From Cordylochernes scorpioides (lineage: Eukaryota; Arthropoda; Arachnida; Pseudoscorpiones; Chernetidae): a stretch of 64,000 nucleotides of DNA. Both the position numbers and the translations under genes were made by a program. The notes under the pieces were generated by a model that was not told where the DNA came from, searched no databases, and saw only the letters and a list, made by a program, of their open reading frames with translations. The stretch lies in the NCBI GenBank assembly GCA_030710605.1, contig CP092875.1, positions 67,352,514 to 67,416,513 on the forward strand. The letters are read 5' to 3'. Within the stretch, counting starts at the first letter, position 1, and every line of letters begins with the position of its first letter. Below, one piece after another: positions 54,999 to 64,000 of the stretch.

Positions 54999-57900
54999 TC
55001 ACTTGAACAGATCAGCTTGGTCCTCAGGGTCATGGTAGGGTTTCATTCTCAGTACATGGACCAGGTCTCTTGTTTTGCGTCTCCTGGTTGGTTGGTCCAC
55101 AGGTTCAACTTCGAAGGTCACGTCAGAGAGTTTCCGAGTAACCCTGTATGGCCCGAAGTACCTTTTCATCAGTTTTTCTGAGAGTCCCACCTTTCTTATC
55201 GGGATGAAAATCCATACCAGGTCACCGACGTTGTAATCCATTGCCTCGTGCTTTGAGTCATATCTGGCCTTGTCCTTTTCTTGGGCTTTCAAGGTTTCTA
55301 ATCTTGCTAGCTGCCTAGTTTCTTCGACTCGCGAGGCAATCTTCTGACTGTAATCCTCTTGGAGATCTTCATGCGGATTTGGGAAAAGAGTGTCTACAGT
55401 TGTTTCGGCTTCGTGTCCATGAATCAGTTTAAAAGGGGTAAAACCTGTCGTATCTTGTTTTGCCGTGTTGTAGGCGAACGTGACGTAGGGCAGGATTACG
55501 TCCCAGTCCTTCTGTTCAACACTTACATACATAGCGATCATGTTGGCTAAGGTTTTGTTTAACCTCTCCGTCAGTCCATTCGTCTGGGGATGATACGCTG
55601 TCGTGAACCGATGTATCGACGAGCATTGATTGGTGAGTTCCGCAATCAACTTGGATTGAAATACTCGTCCTCGGTCCGTGATGATTTCTCTGGGGGCTCC
55701 GTGCTTGAGAACAACATCTTCCATTAAGAACTTGGCTGCTTCTTTTGCTTCCCCTGTGGGTAAGGCTTTAGTAACGGCAAATCGAGTAAGATAGTCGGTA
55801 CAGACTATGATCCATTTATTACCATTATCAGACTTGGGAAATCTTCCAAGGAGGTCCATTCCAACTCTCTGAAAAGGGGAGGTTGCAGGAGGTATGGCCT
55901 TAAGTAGTCCGGGTGGCTTTTGAGTTGATTGTTTCTTTCTTTGGCACTCTTTACAATGAGCGACATACTTCCGTATGTCCCGGAGAAGTCCTGGCCAGAA
56001 ATATTTATTTTTAACTCTCTCACATGTCTTCGAAAATCCGAGATGACCTGCTGTGGGAGCGTCGTGTAAACTTTTCAGTAGTTCTAAGCGTAAGTGCTTG
56101 GGAATAACTAAAAGGTGTTGGTTTCCCAGGGGGTCGAAATTCTTTTTGTATAAGGTTCCTTTTAACATTTCATATCCCTTCGATTCGGCAACAAATCTTT
56201 CTGTTTCCTCTATCAATTTACAAATTTCAGGGTCTTTTCTTTGTTCAGCCTCGAAGCACGTCAGAGCAGTTATTGAGGGTATATCATCATCCTCATCATT
56301 GTATGCTTCTTCCGATTCAAGTTGGAGAGGATTTCGAGAAAGACAGTCGGCATCTTGGTGTTTGCGTCCACTTTTATAAACAACCGTTACATTGTATTCT
56401 TGGAGTTTTAAAGCCCATCTTGCTAGTCTTCCTGTCGGGTCCTTCAGATTAGATAACCAGCAAAGAGCGTGGTGGTCAGTGACCAAAAAGGTACGGTCGA
56501 AATTTGTTGATGGCCCATATTGCGGCCAAGCATTCTCTTTCCGTTGTTGAGTAATTCTTCTCCGCCTTAGATAAAGTTCTTGAAGCATAACCAACTGGCC
56601 GCTCTTTCCCATCGTTGATCTGTACGAGGACAGCTCCAATTCCATAACCGCTAGCGTCAGTATGAAGCTCGGTTGGCAGTTGTTCTTCGAAATAGGCAAG
56701 AACAGGTTCAGACATCAATGCTTTTTTTAAGGAATCAAAAGCATCCTGTTGGTCAGAGTTCCACATGAATTTATTATCTTTTTTGAGGACTTCGTGTAAA
56801 GGAGCAGCTTTCTCAGCAAAATTTTCGATAAATCTACGATAATAGGAACATAGGCCAATGAAGCTTCTCACATCTGTTATAGATTTTGGGGTTGGAAACT
56901 TGGCGATAGCTTCAATTTTTTCTGGATCGGGATAAATACCTTTACTATCGACGAGGTGTCCAAACACTCTGATTCGTTTGGTTCCGAAAAGGCACTTTTT
57001 TGGGTTGAGGCGTAGCTCGGCCTTGTCGAGACATTGTAGTATGATTTCAAGCCGGTGTAAATGTTCGTTGAACGATTTGGAATACACCACGATGTCGTCT
57101 AAATAACAGAGGGCCATCGTCCATTTCAGGCCTTTCAATATCTTGTCCATCATGCGCTCGAATGTTGCAGGGGCATTGCACAGGCCAAAGGGCATGACTA
57201 GGAATTCGTAGAGTCCGTCAGGGGTGATAAAGGCAGTTTTTTCTCTATCTGCTTCGTCGACTTCTATTTGCCAATATCCTGAACGAAGGTCCATTGATGA
57301 ATAAAATTTGGCTCCTTTCAGGGAGTCAAGTGTATCATCGATTCGGGGTAGTGGGTAAACGTCTTTTTTAGTAACTTTGTTTAGTCGTCTGTAATCCACA
57401 CAGAAACGCCAGTTACCATCCTTCTTCTTCACTAAAATAACCGGCGATGACCATGGACTTTCTGAATGACGTATAATACCGGCGTCTAGCATTTTGTCCA
57501 CTTCCGTTTGGATTGCTTGGCGTTCTGTAGGGGAGACTCGATATGGTCTATGCTTAATAGGCTGATGGTTTCCAGTTTCAATTTTATGTTTGGCTAATGA
57601 AGTTTGCTTTACAGATTCATTATTTTTATCAAATATTTTATCATATCGTTTTAAAATTGATAAGATTTGAGACTGCTGCTCTTCTGATAAATCATCACTA
57701 ATTAAATTTTGTAAAAATTTAAAGTCACTTTTATCAGCATGACTGGCATGATTCGCATTTTTCACCTCCTTATTAGATTCAGAACATTCTGAAATAGCCG
57801 TCAAGTTATTTTCTTCAACCCTTTGAATTTTTCCTAGGCACATTCCCTTAGGGACTATTTGAGCTGTGGTGCTAGAATTTACGATCCAAAGTTTTCCTTT

Positions 57901-58476
57901 ATTATGGGAAAGCCTGAATAATGCACAGGGAAGTGTTAACCCTTTTCCTATTAATACCTTTTTCGAAGGTTCAAAAAGTACCTGATTTTGCCCATTAAGC
58001 TCTTCACTCATAACATTTATTAGTTTGGTAGATTCGGCTGGGATTACGACGCTTCTGCTAGCCACAACCTTTCCCCTGGAAGCTGGTGAATTTAGTACAT
58101 CTTTGGCCTCTTCCAATCTGATTTCGGCGCGTCCACAATCAATCACGGCATTTGATGCCTCTAGGAAATCCCATCCGAGGATAATACTTGGGTTACTATT
58201 AGGGAGGACGATAAACTCAAGCGGCTGTTCCAATCCATTGATGCTCAAGCTGATTGTGCATCGGCCGATTGATGTAACATTCTTGCCATCAGCAACTTTC
58301 AGAGTCATTCCGCTATCTTTGAACATGGTCTTTTTTAATTGTCGTCTTAATCCATCAGAGATAACTGAAAAAGAGGAACCTGAATCGACCAGAGCAGAAA
58401 ATGCAATGTCATCAATGATGATTTCGACATAATTTTGTTGTAATTTAGCGGCTGTCGACGATGGAGGGTTTTTCAC
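54999..58476 (-). pseudogene. Ty3 Pol: protease, RT, RNase H, integrase
   Basis: Protease: ALVDSGSSFSVI. RT: SSPVILVKKKDGNWRFCVDY, then YLDDIVVYS near residue 457. RNase H: LHTDASGYGIGAVLVQ. The frame breaks at 56476, just after FRPYLFG. The VTDHHALCWLSNL part lies in another frame, so a small indel has split RNase H. Integrase: H2C2-type region (HDAPTAGHLGF, HCKECQRKK); catalytic region VGMDLLGRFP, IITDRGRVFQ, NGLTERLNKT. C-terminal part: VGDLVWIFIPIR and GPYRVTRKLSDVTFEV. All catalytic residues are present. Apart from the split, both frames are fully open. Confidence 0.92.
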
Positions 58477-58511
58477 ACCCGCGGCTTCCCCCTCGAAAGA
58501 AGACGCGACGC

Positions 58512-58940
58512 TTAGTTTTTTTCTAGATTGTAGCGGCGTGGGGATTGGCTTGTATGGCGGCCTGGGGAAATGGACTGGCGTCTTGGGGATCTTCCTCTGT
58601 TTGGATACGGCGATTGTCTGCGGTAGGTTTGGCTTCTTATGGCTTGGTGGTTACCCATTTGAGGTTCTTGGGTGCTTGGTGCATGTCCTTCGGGTCTCTG
58701 CGTCCATTGTCGGCGTTCTCTACAATATCGCTTAACATGGCCTGGGCGGCCGCAATTAAAACATATTGGGATGTTGTCATGCGTCCTCCATTCATCCGTT
58801 CTTCGTTGTGGTGGCGTCTGGTTATATATGGGCGTTTGGGTAGGGTACTGACGTCGTGGAACCTGGTTGAATGTACGTGTTTGGTTGGGGTACGACTGTC
58901 GTGGCGGAGGCCTTTGAATAGGCTTCGAAATTGCAGCTAC
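58512..58940 (-). CDS. Ty3 Gag, nucleocapsid zinc knuckle
   Basis: In the -1 frame after the capsid part, AAISKPIQRPPPRQSY leads to CFNCGRPGHVKRYC, a CX2CX4HX4C knuckle at about 58733-58775. An Arg/Pro/Gln-rich tail (SPRRQSISPGR) follows. It ends at TAA (58512-58514), immediately behind the heptamer AAAAAAC. It binds element RNA for packaging. Confidence 0.8.
   Translation of the reverse strand, partial: VAAISKPIQRPPPRQSYPNQTRTFNQVPRRQYPTQTPIYNQTPPQRRTDEWRTHDNIPICFNCGRPGHVKRYCRERRQWTQRPEGHAPSTQEPQMGNHQAIRSQTYRRQSPYPNRGRSPRRQSISPGRHTSQSPRRYNLEKN
58515..58521 (-). promoter_or_regulatory. Candidate -1 frameshift heptamer A AAA AAC
   Basis: The zinc-knuckle frame reads GAA AAA AAC TAA. The phase A|AAA|AAC is canonical for -1 slippage, and slipping by one base opens the pol frame (KLSVASSFEGEAAG) in front of the protease. 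The heptamer sits against the Gag stop. No downstream pseudoknot was assessed. Confidence 0.7.
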
Positions 58941-59752
58941 GTTTTTTCAATCTCTTCTCGGATAATTTCTTTCAGAGAAGATGGTTCAGGGGTAGTTGAC
59001 TCCGGATTTAGTGCGCGATGAACTTCTTCACGCACGATGCGTCGGATTAAGTCTTCCATTGATTCAGAGTCTGCTGAATCGATGGCGGCAACATTCGGTA
59101 GTCTGTCAAATACTACACGTTTTTTTACACGTTTTTTATTTGAAGCCTCGATTTTTCGGCACCATTTGATGAACTCATCGATACTTGCAATGTCTAAAAT
59201 GATGATTGACTGATATATCTCTTCCGATATTCCTTTCGTCAAGTGTGCAACTATTTCATTTTCCATCATAGCCGGATTCACTTCTCTGCACAGATGGAGA
59301 ACATCTTGAATGTAAGAATCACTGGTCTCCTCCTTCCCCTGAGCTCGAGTTTTGAGGTTCTCTGCGAGTTGATCTTTTTGGGTGACATGATGTCCGAAAT
59401 TCTGAGAAAACATTTTCACAAAAATATCCCATGAATTAATTTTCTCTTCAACATTTTCGTACCATCTGTGCGCTGTTCCTTGGAGGAAAAAATAAACATT
59501 TGCGAGGCACATTGAATCATCCCAGCAGTTGTAGCGAGCGACGCGATGGAATTCTTTCAACCATTTTTCTGGATTCTGGTTGCGTTCTCCAGTAAAAATA
59601 GAAGGGTTTCTAAAAGGTTGAAAATGGTACTCACCCATTTTTGTCTGTGTCTCTTGCTTGATCATAGCGATGTTTTCTTGAGGTTCTAGTCCTTGTAGTC
59701 TTCGGCTTCTTCTAACGGCTTGGGCGTCGAGGGAATATTCCAGCTTCTCCAC
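58937..59752 (-). CDS. Ty3 Gag, capsid part
   Basis: A 271-residue frame. Residues about 55-170 (FTGERNQNPEKWLKEFHRVA, FFLQGTAHRWYENV, MFSQNFGHHV) match the retrotransposon gag capsid pattern. It opens right after the LTR with a GTG in frame (VEKLEYSL). The first ATG is about 28 codons in (MIKQETQ), so initiation is unclear. It ends at TAG (58937-58939) directly after an A6 run (58942-58947). The zinc-knuckle frame continues in the -1 frame. Either one A was lost, or ribosomes slip here. Confidence 0.82.
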   Translation of the reverse strand: MEKLEYSLDAQAVRRSRRLQGLEPQENIAMIKQETQTKMGEYHFQPFRNPSIFTGERNQNPEKWLKEFHRVARYNCWDDSMCLANVYFFLQGTAHRWYENVEEKINSWDIFVKMFSQNFGHHVTQKDQLAENLKTRAQGKEETSDSYIQDVLHLCREVNPAMMENEIVAHLTKGISEEIYQSIIILDIASIDEFIKWCRKIEASNKKRVKKRVVFDRLPNVAAIDSADSESMEDLIRRIVREEVHRALNPESTTPEPSSLKEIIREEIEKT

Positions 59753-59756
59753 CAGT

Positions 59757-59937
59757 TGTCACGGTAGTGATAACGAGTATAACAAAAGTTTAAGTAAAAA
59801 TAATTTATTTATAAAATGCCAAACTATTTCTAAAAATTATTTACAAGTAATAATATCCAAGAATGGTAAGGGGTGTTGACTATGCAAATATTAATGATGA
59901 TATACCACAGAATATTTAAAATAATTATTCAGTGACA
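59757..59937 (-). repeat. Ty3-type 5' LTR
   Basis: 181 bp, same ends as the other LTR. Short LTRs of this kind are usual for Ty3 elements. Confidence 0.9.
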
Positions 59938-60244
59938 ATATATATATTGTAACAAAGTATTTATTATTCTATTAACAGAGTATCATATTTTTGTTTATAT
60001 TTCGCTTCTCTGTAAACTTCTCTTATATCTTATCTTTTGTTGATCATTCATAGTTTGTTCTTTCTTCAAATAATTTGCCGTGTCATTCTGAAGTTTGTCT
60101 TTCCTAATTTTCCACGTGGCAATATCCAAATTCAATTTTTTGCAAGAGTTTACAAATTTTGGGACAACATTATAAAACGTTTCGCATACAGAATAAATTT
60201 GTTAAGACCTTCCACCTTATATATGAAAACGAATCTCCTGATAA
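59938..60244. other. Helitron-related fragment, no gene
   Basis: Shares TTTGCCGTGTCATTCTGAAG and TTTGTCTTTCCTAATTTTC with the Helitron copies at 41110 and 41640, so it is a broken piece of that family. No frame is supported. Confidence 0.5.
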
Positions 60245-60724
60245 TCTATATTAATAAAATGCAAATTTCATAAGTGTTGTTCACTAAAAACTTTCGTTAC
60301 AATGCATCAATTTCGACCAAATTTTCAACATTTATGTAAAACGAGATGGAGCAGGTTTTGCTTAACATCAAAATATTTTTCCTAACTTTAACATGCGTAA
60401 CTTCGCTGTTATCGATTAAATACAAAAAAATCAACAGAGTTAATTTTATTTATATATAAATACAAAAAAAAAAATTCAGCAATTCATTCAACTCAATCTA
60501 AAAAAATATTCAAAACAAGCAATTTTAAGATAACACCATATGTAAAACAGTCGGCCAAGAAAACAACAACGATATTACATCTTTCTCACATATTCACACA
60601 CAATCTTGATTAATAATTAAAACTAATCTTTAACATTGTTTATTATACTTCATAATATATAATATTCGTTAGGCAAACTTTCACTCGGATAAAACCCGGG
60701 CGAAGCCGGGTACACATCCGCTAG
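60245..60724 (+). mobile_element. Non-autonomous Helitron, copy e
   Basis: TCTATATTAATAAAATGCAA start; CCCGGGCGAAGCCGGGT hairpin; ACATCCGCTAG end before T. It is close to the element at 1864-2338 over its whole length, in the opposite orientation. Confidence 0.78.
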
Positions 60725-61009
60725 TAAATAATATAATTGATAAGTATTTTTATAAATATATACATACCTAAGGACATAGCATTATCGAAGTAAAATACAA
60801 TGAATACTTATATATTCACAGCATATATATGTAATAATATTTCTTCATATTCGCTCTATCTTTGGCTTATTTATTGATATCGTAATAAGTTTAATATAAT
60901 CCCTTTGCCTCCAACAGATAAACATAATCAGTAAAAGGCTTTGTGTCCATAACTTGAGAAATTGGGTTAATCGAGGAAAAAAATCAATACCACGTTAATA
61001 ATCACAAAA
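60725..61009. other. AT-rich sequence before the gap
   Basis: Nothing recognised. Confidence 0.6.
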
Positions 61010-61109
61010 NNNNNNNNNNNNNNNNNNNNNNNNNNNNNNNNNNNNNNNNNNNNNNNNNNNNNNNNNNNNNNNNNNNNNNNNNNNNNNNNNNNNNNNNNNN
61101 NNNNNNNNN
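61010..61109. other. Assembly gap of 100 N
   Basis: Exactly 100 N, a conventional scaffold-gap size, so the true distance and even the adjacency are unknown. Confidence 0.98.
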
Positions 61110-62827
61110 TAACTCTATATCAAATATTTTTCAGAGTTATCGCCTTAATCCCGATTTACATACTAAAAGAGGAAACTTCCTTAAGTTTACCTATGTGTGT
61201 GTGTGTGTTGTAATATGAAGCTCTCCATCTATAAATGATCATTAAAATAATACATTTAGTTTAGCTCCACTATAAAAACGTAATGGTGATGATAAAAAAT
61301 GAGCAACAACCTCAGTTCAGTTAATTCAGACAAAATGCCAACCTGTATATGATGGCTTTGGCTAGGACTCTAATCAGTTACGAAAGGCTTCAATTTCGAA
61401 ACAAAAAATTGATATGAAGGTGTTTGAATCTTACAAAAAATGTTTGGACAGATGAATTTATTGTGCCAATTTTCTGGAAGGATTAAAATGTAAAATTTCT
61501 ATTTGTAAAATACATAGTTTAAAGTGGGATTCCTTTCTTTGGTTACTTGAATATACAATCTTTCTGCATTTTATATGTAATTTGATGATCAAGAAAACTC
61601 ACTGTCCATGCAGTGCCGACTTATGGTCAAATAGAAATGATTCTAATTCCATGACAGAGATAGAAATAACAACGCTAGAGGTATGGCTCTTGACAAACCC
61701 ACACAATAACAGCTCTGTTAAATTCAAAACTCCCCATCTGGTGCCCATGTTTGATATTGAAGCCATCTCATTCTAGAGCAAACTTAGATTTTTTTAATAT
61801 TTATAAAACAAATATGAAATCCTAATAATTTGACAATGAGCGGTTATCTAGTAAAAGTTACTTAGGATATTCTATGGCAAAAATAAAAATCGAAATTTGT
61901 TGGAAAATATTGATCTAAAATGTAAGGGACTACTTTTCCTGTCATTAAATATTCAAAATGTTCAAAATATACAAAGTGTATTGAGTGTATTATAGTAAGA
62001 TGGGGTGTCATCTATGTTCTCCTTTTTTCTCCAACGGATGAATGAAATTTATAATAACCAGTTACACATAATAGTTGAGTTTCAAAATTATTTATTGAAT
62101 TCGAATTCTAATTTATTTTATATTGAAGGATCGAGGTGAAGCAACATATAATTTGGAGCAGACTGGCTAAAACTTCTATAAACCACACAAAAAAATATTA
62201 GTTTAAAGTAGTGGTGAGAGGAAGTAACTTACAGGTGTTGAAATACAATAGAAATAAATTAGATTGACATGGTATGTTTGTCGATTATATTGATTAAAAT
62301 TTCTTGAAACGGAAAATTATATCAGAATATTTATATCTTTAATAAAATATTCCATAAAATAATAAAATAAAATAATTGATGATAGGCATTTAGGATATTT
62401 TATTTAAGAAATTATATCCATTTAGAAGTAAACGAAATTAATGAATTGATAGTATTATATTTAAAAGTAAGAACTCGTTTAATTGATAAATAGGCATCCA
62501 TTTAGTCAAAGTTCATCATAAATTCTTCAAACTCGTTAATTTAAATAAATCATTCAGTTTGGGAGTTAATAAAAGATATTTCAAGACTGTGAGGAGTTTT
62601 AGTAATATAAAATTATTTTAAAAATATGGAATAACAACTATATTCTCTTGATGAAACAAAAATAATTTGTTTAAATTATATTTAAAAAAAAAAGGTGATT
62701 AATAGTAAATCTCTGTTAATACTAAAAATCAATTTAAGTGAATAGATCGCTTATTGTCGATCACATGTTGTTTTGAACATAGGAACAGTTCTTCTGATGG
62801 TCTTAGATTAATTCAAATATAAAATAT
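61110..62827. other. AT-rich stretch, no gene recognised
   Basis: A short (GT)n run at 61196-61208. The 64-residue frame at 61582-61776 has no recognised motif. No homology to the repeats left of the gap was noticed. Confidence 0.55.
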
Positions 62828-63240
62828 GACTACGGTGACCACCACATAGCAGATGATCTTTTTATAAATCAACTGTAAATTACCATTAAGCACCATCTCA
62901 AAGCAGATGATTTTATATAATTCAAATATAAATTTTAACATGGCGACCACCTCAAATCAGATGATCATGGTATAATTCACTATAAATTAACATAAGACAA
63001 CCATCTCAAATAACAGATGATCCTGGAATTATTGAAATTATAATTTCAACTTGATAAACAACTCTGATAGAAGATAATTTTGGTATAGTTCAATTATAGA
63101 GAACAAATTGACACCACCTCATTGCAGATGGTCTTTGTGTAATTTACCTTTTAAATCCCCAACTTGAATATTTCATATCAGATGATCTCTTGGTATACTT
63201 TAAATGTAAACTACCATAAATAAATGACCCCTAATAGATT
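62828..63240. repeat. 55-bp tandem repeat
   Basis: About seven diverged units centred on CAGATGATC, starting at 62850, 62904, 62958, 63014, about 63070, 63125 and 63179. Each has ACCACCTCAAA before and an AATTCAA.TATAAATT stretch after. It is not present elsewhere in the window. Confidence 0.85.
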
Positions 63241-64000
63241 ATATAAATTAATTTCTGATTTTTAAATGAAAATAACTTTTCCATTCTCTCTCATTGGATT
63301 TGAACTTAAGAAATGTCAGTTTCGTTTATTAAAATAGTTGTACATCTATAACAAAAATGATATCTAATTCTACGTAAAAATTCTTTAACAGTAATGAGCT
63401 CACATCTATTTTAATATTTCCATCAAGGTTCTTTATTATCTTGAGGATTCATATTTTACAATTGGTTAGTGAAGGTTTTTAGCAACTACATAAATATATA
63501 TTTAGCGAAATAATATAAAATTCACCAAGCTTTAAACAAGAGATATATTCTCTGTAATTTCGTGTCAACAAATAGTGGTTCAATTTTATTTATAGAGAAG
63601 GTATTTTATTCTGAAGGAAGGGATTATCAATCCAAGTCAGCCTCATAGCCCCATCTAGTGGACCATTCTGTGGCCATCCCCTGAACCACATAGACCCAAT
63701 CACCTAGCCTATGACCTAACCCGAGCCCCGCGATCCAGTAGCCCAGTCAGTAGCCAACCCTTCAGCCAGCCATTGAAACAACAACATGCCAAGTGCCAGC
63801 TCTACCTTATCTCAGGGTATACCCTACATTGGTTGTTGAGACTCTGAATCATTAAAAAGAGATTTAGTACTGAACAAATATAATTATAAAATATTAAATT
63901 TAAAATTACTCCCTGTGTGGTGTATAAAAGGTGAATTTATCATCTTTACAAGCGACACAAATAAATAGAAGACCGAGCAAGAAAGAAAGCGAGAGAGTAG
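63241..64000. other. No gene recognised
   Basis: AT-rich to about 63600. A more GC-rich segment with a CCAGTAGCCCAGTCAGTAGC-like imperfect repeat lies at 63640-63790. No frame is supported. Confidence 0.5.

Larger units (their letters stand above)
54779..59937 (-). mobile_element. Ty3/gypsy-type LTR retrotransposon
   Basis: Two 181-bp LTRs with TG...CA ends enclose gag, a zinc knuckle, protease, RT, RNase H and integrase on the minus strand. The flanks share ATAT. The purine tract AGGAAGGGGGCAA abuts the 3' LTR (54960-54972). TGGTGGAGAAGCTGG, placed 2 bases after the 5' LTR, is the likely primer-binding site and overlaps the gag start. The LTRs appear identical apart from one or two bases, so the copy is young. 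No env frame is seen. Confidence 0.92.

Noticed and set aside
61582..61776. 64-residue frame right of the gap
   Set aside because: No recognised motif, no codon or context support, and AT-rich flanks.

Overview
The window is 64 kb of AT-rich nuclear DNA from an animal, most likely an arthropod. The reasons are the mix of Tc1, mariner, Helitron, Penelope-like, APE-type LINE, SINE and Ty3 elements, poly-A/T and (TA)n tracts, eukaryotic tRNA genes with oligo-T terminators, and an arthropod-like TATA + TCAGT core promoter in one LTR. The species cannot be named from the sequence. I find no host protein-coding gene: every convincing protein signal belongs to a transposable element, and nearly all are broken. 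Sequence after a 100-base N gap (61010-61109) has a different character.

The backbone from about 4 to 50 kb is a repeated array. Its basic unit is: relic of an RTE/BovB-like LINE 3' end, then an elongator tRNA-Met gene (minus strand), a tRNA-like-headed SINE, a 39-bp minisatellite, a second SINE, and a Penelope-type tail. Copies start near 4.1, 10.4, 25.0 and 34.7 kb; the last has lost its minisatellite. A second repeat class (19.0-20.4, 44.1-46.2, and partly 0.6-1.0 and 53.1 kb) carries four more tRNA-Met genes next to LINE RNase H relics. In total there are eight tRNA-Met copies, seven of them identical by eye and one with a D-stem mismatch.

Because the units are paralogous, several insertions have an empty site elsewhere in the same window. 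These include a Tc1 element (10467-11885), a Penelope-like element with 12-bp target duplication and inverted terminal arms (13779-15883), a near full-length LINE with 11-bp duplication and a 2A-like NPGP motif (20358-24989), a mariner (27393-28748), a Helitron (29030-29594), a palindromic array of four tRNA-like genes (32496-34091), and a 7-kb Helitron composite (35294-42265). The composite encloses a young non-autonomous LTR element with two 876-bp LTRs.

The right third holds a 5'-broken second LINE copy (46170-49425), a tRNA-Gly(GCC) gene, another Helitron, a Tc1 element with one internal stop and an N-terminal frame break, LINE relics, a pogo/Tigger-like MITE, a decayed arthropod-repeat gene, and a complete Ty3-type retrotransposon (54779-59937) with a canonical AAAAAAC frameshift heptamer before pol. 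Two copies of one Helitron family face opposite ways at 1.9 and 60.2 kb. After the gap there is only AT-rich DNA with a 55-bp tandem repeat.
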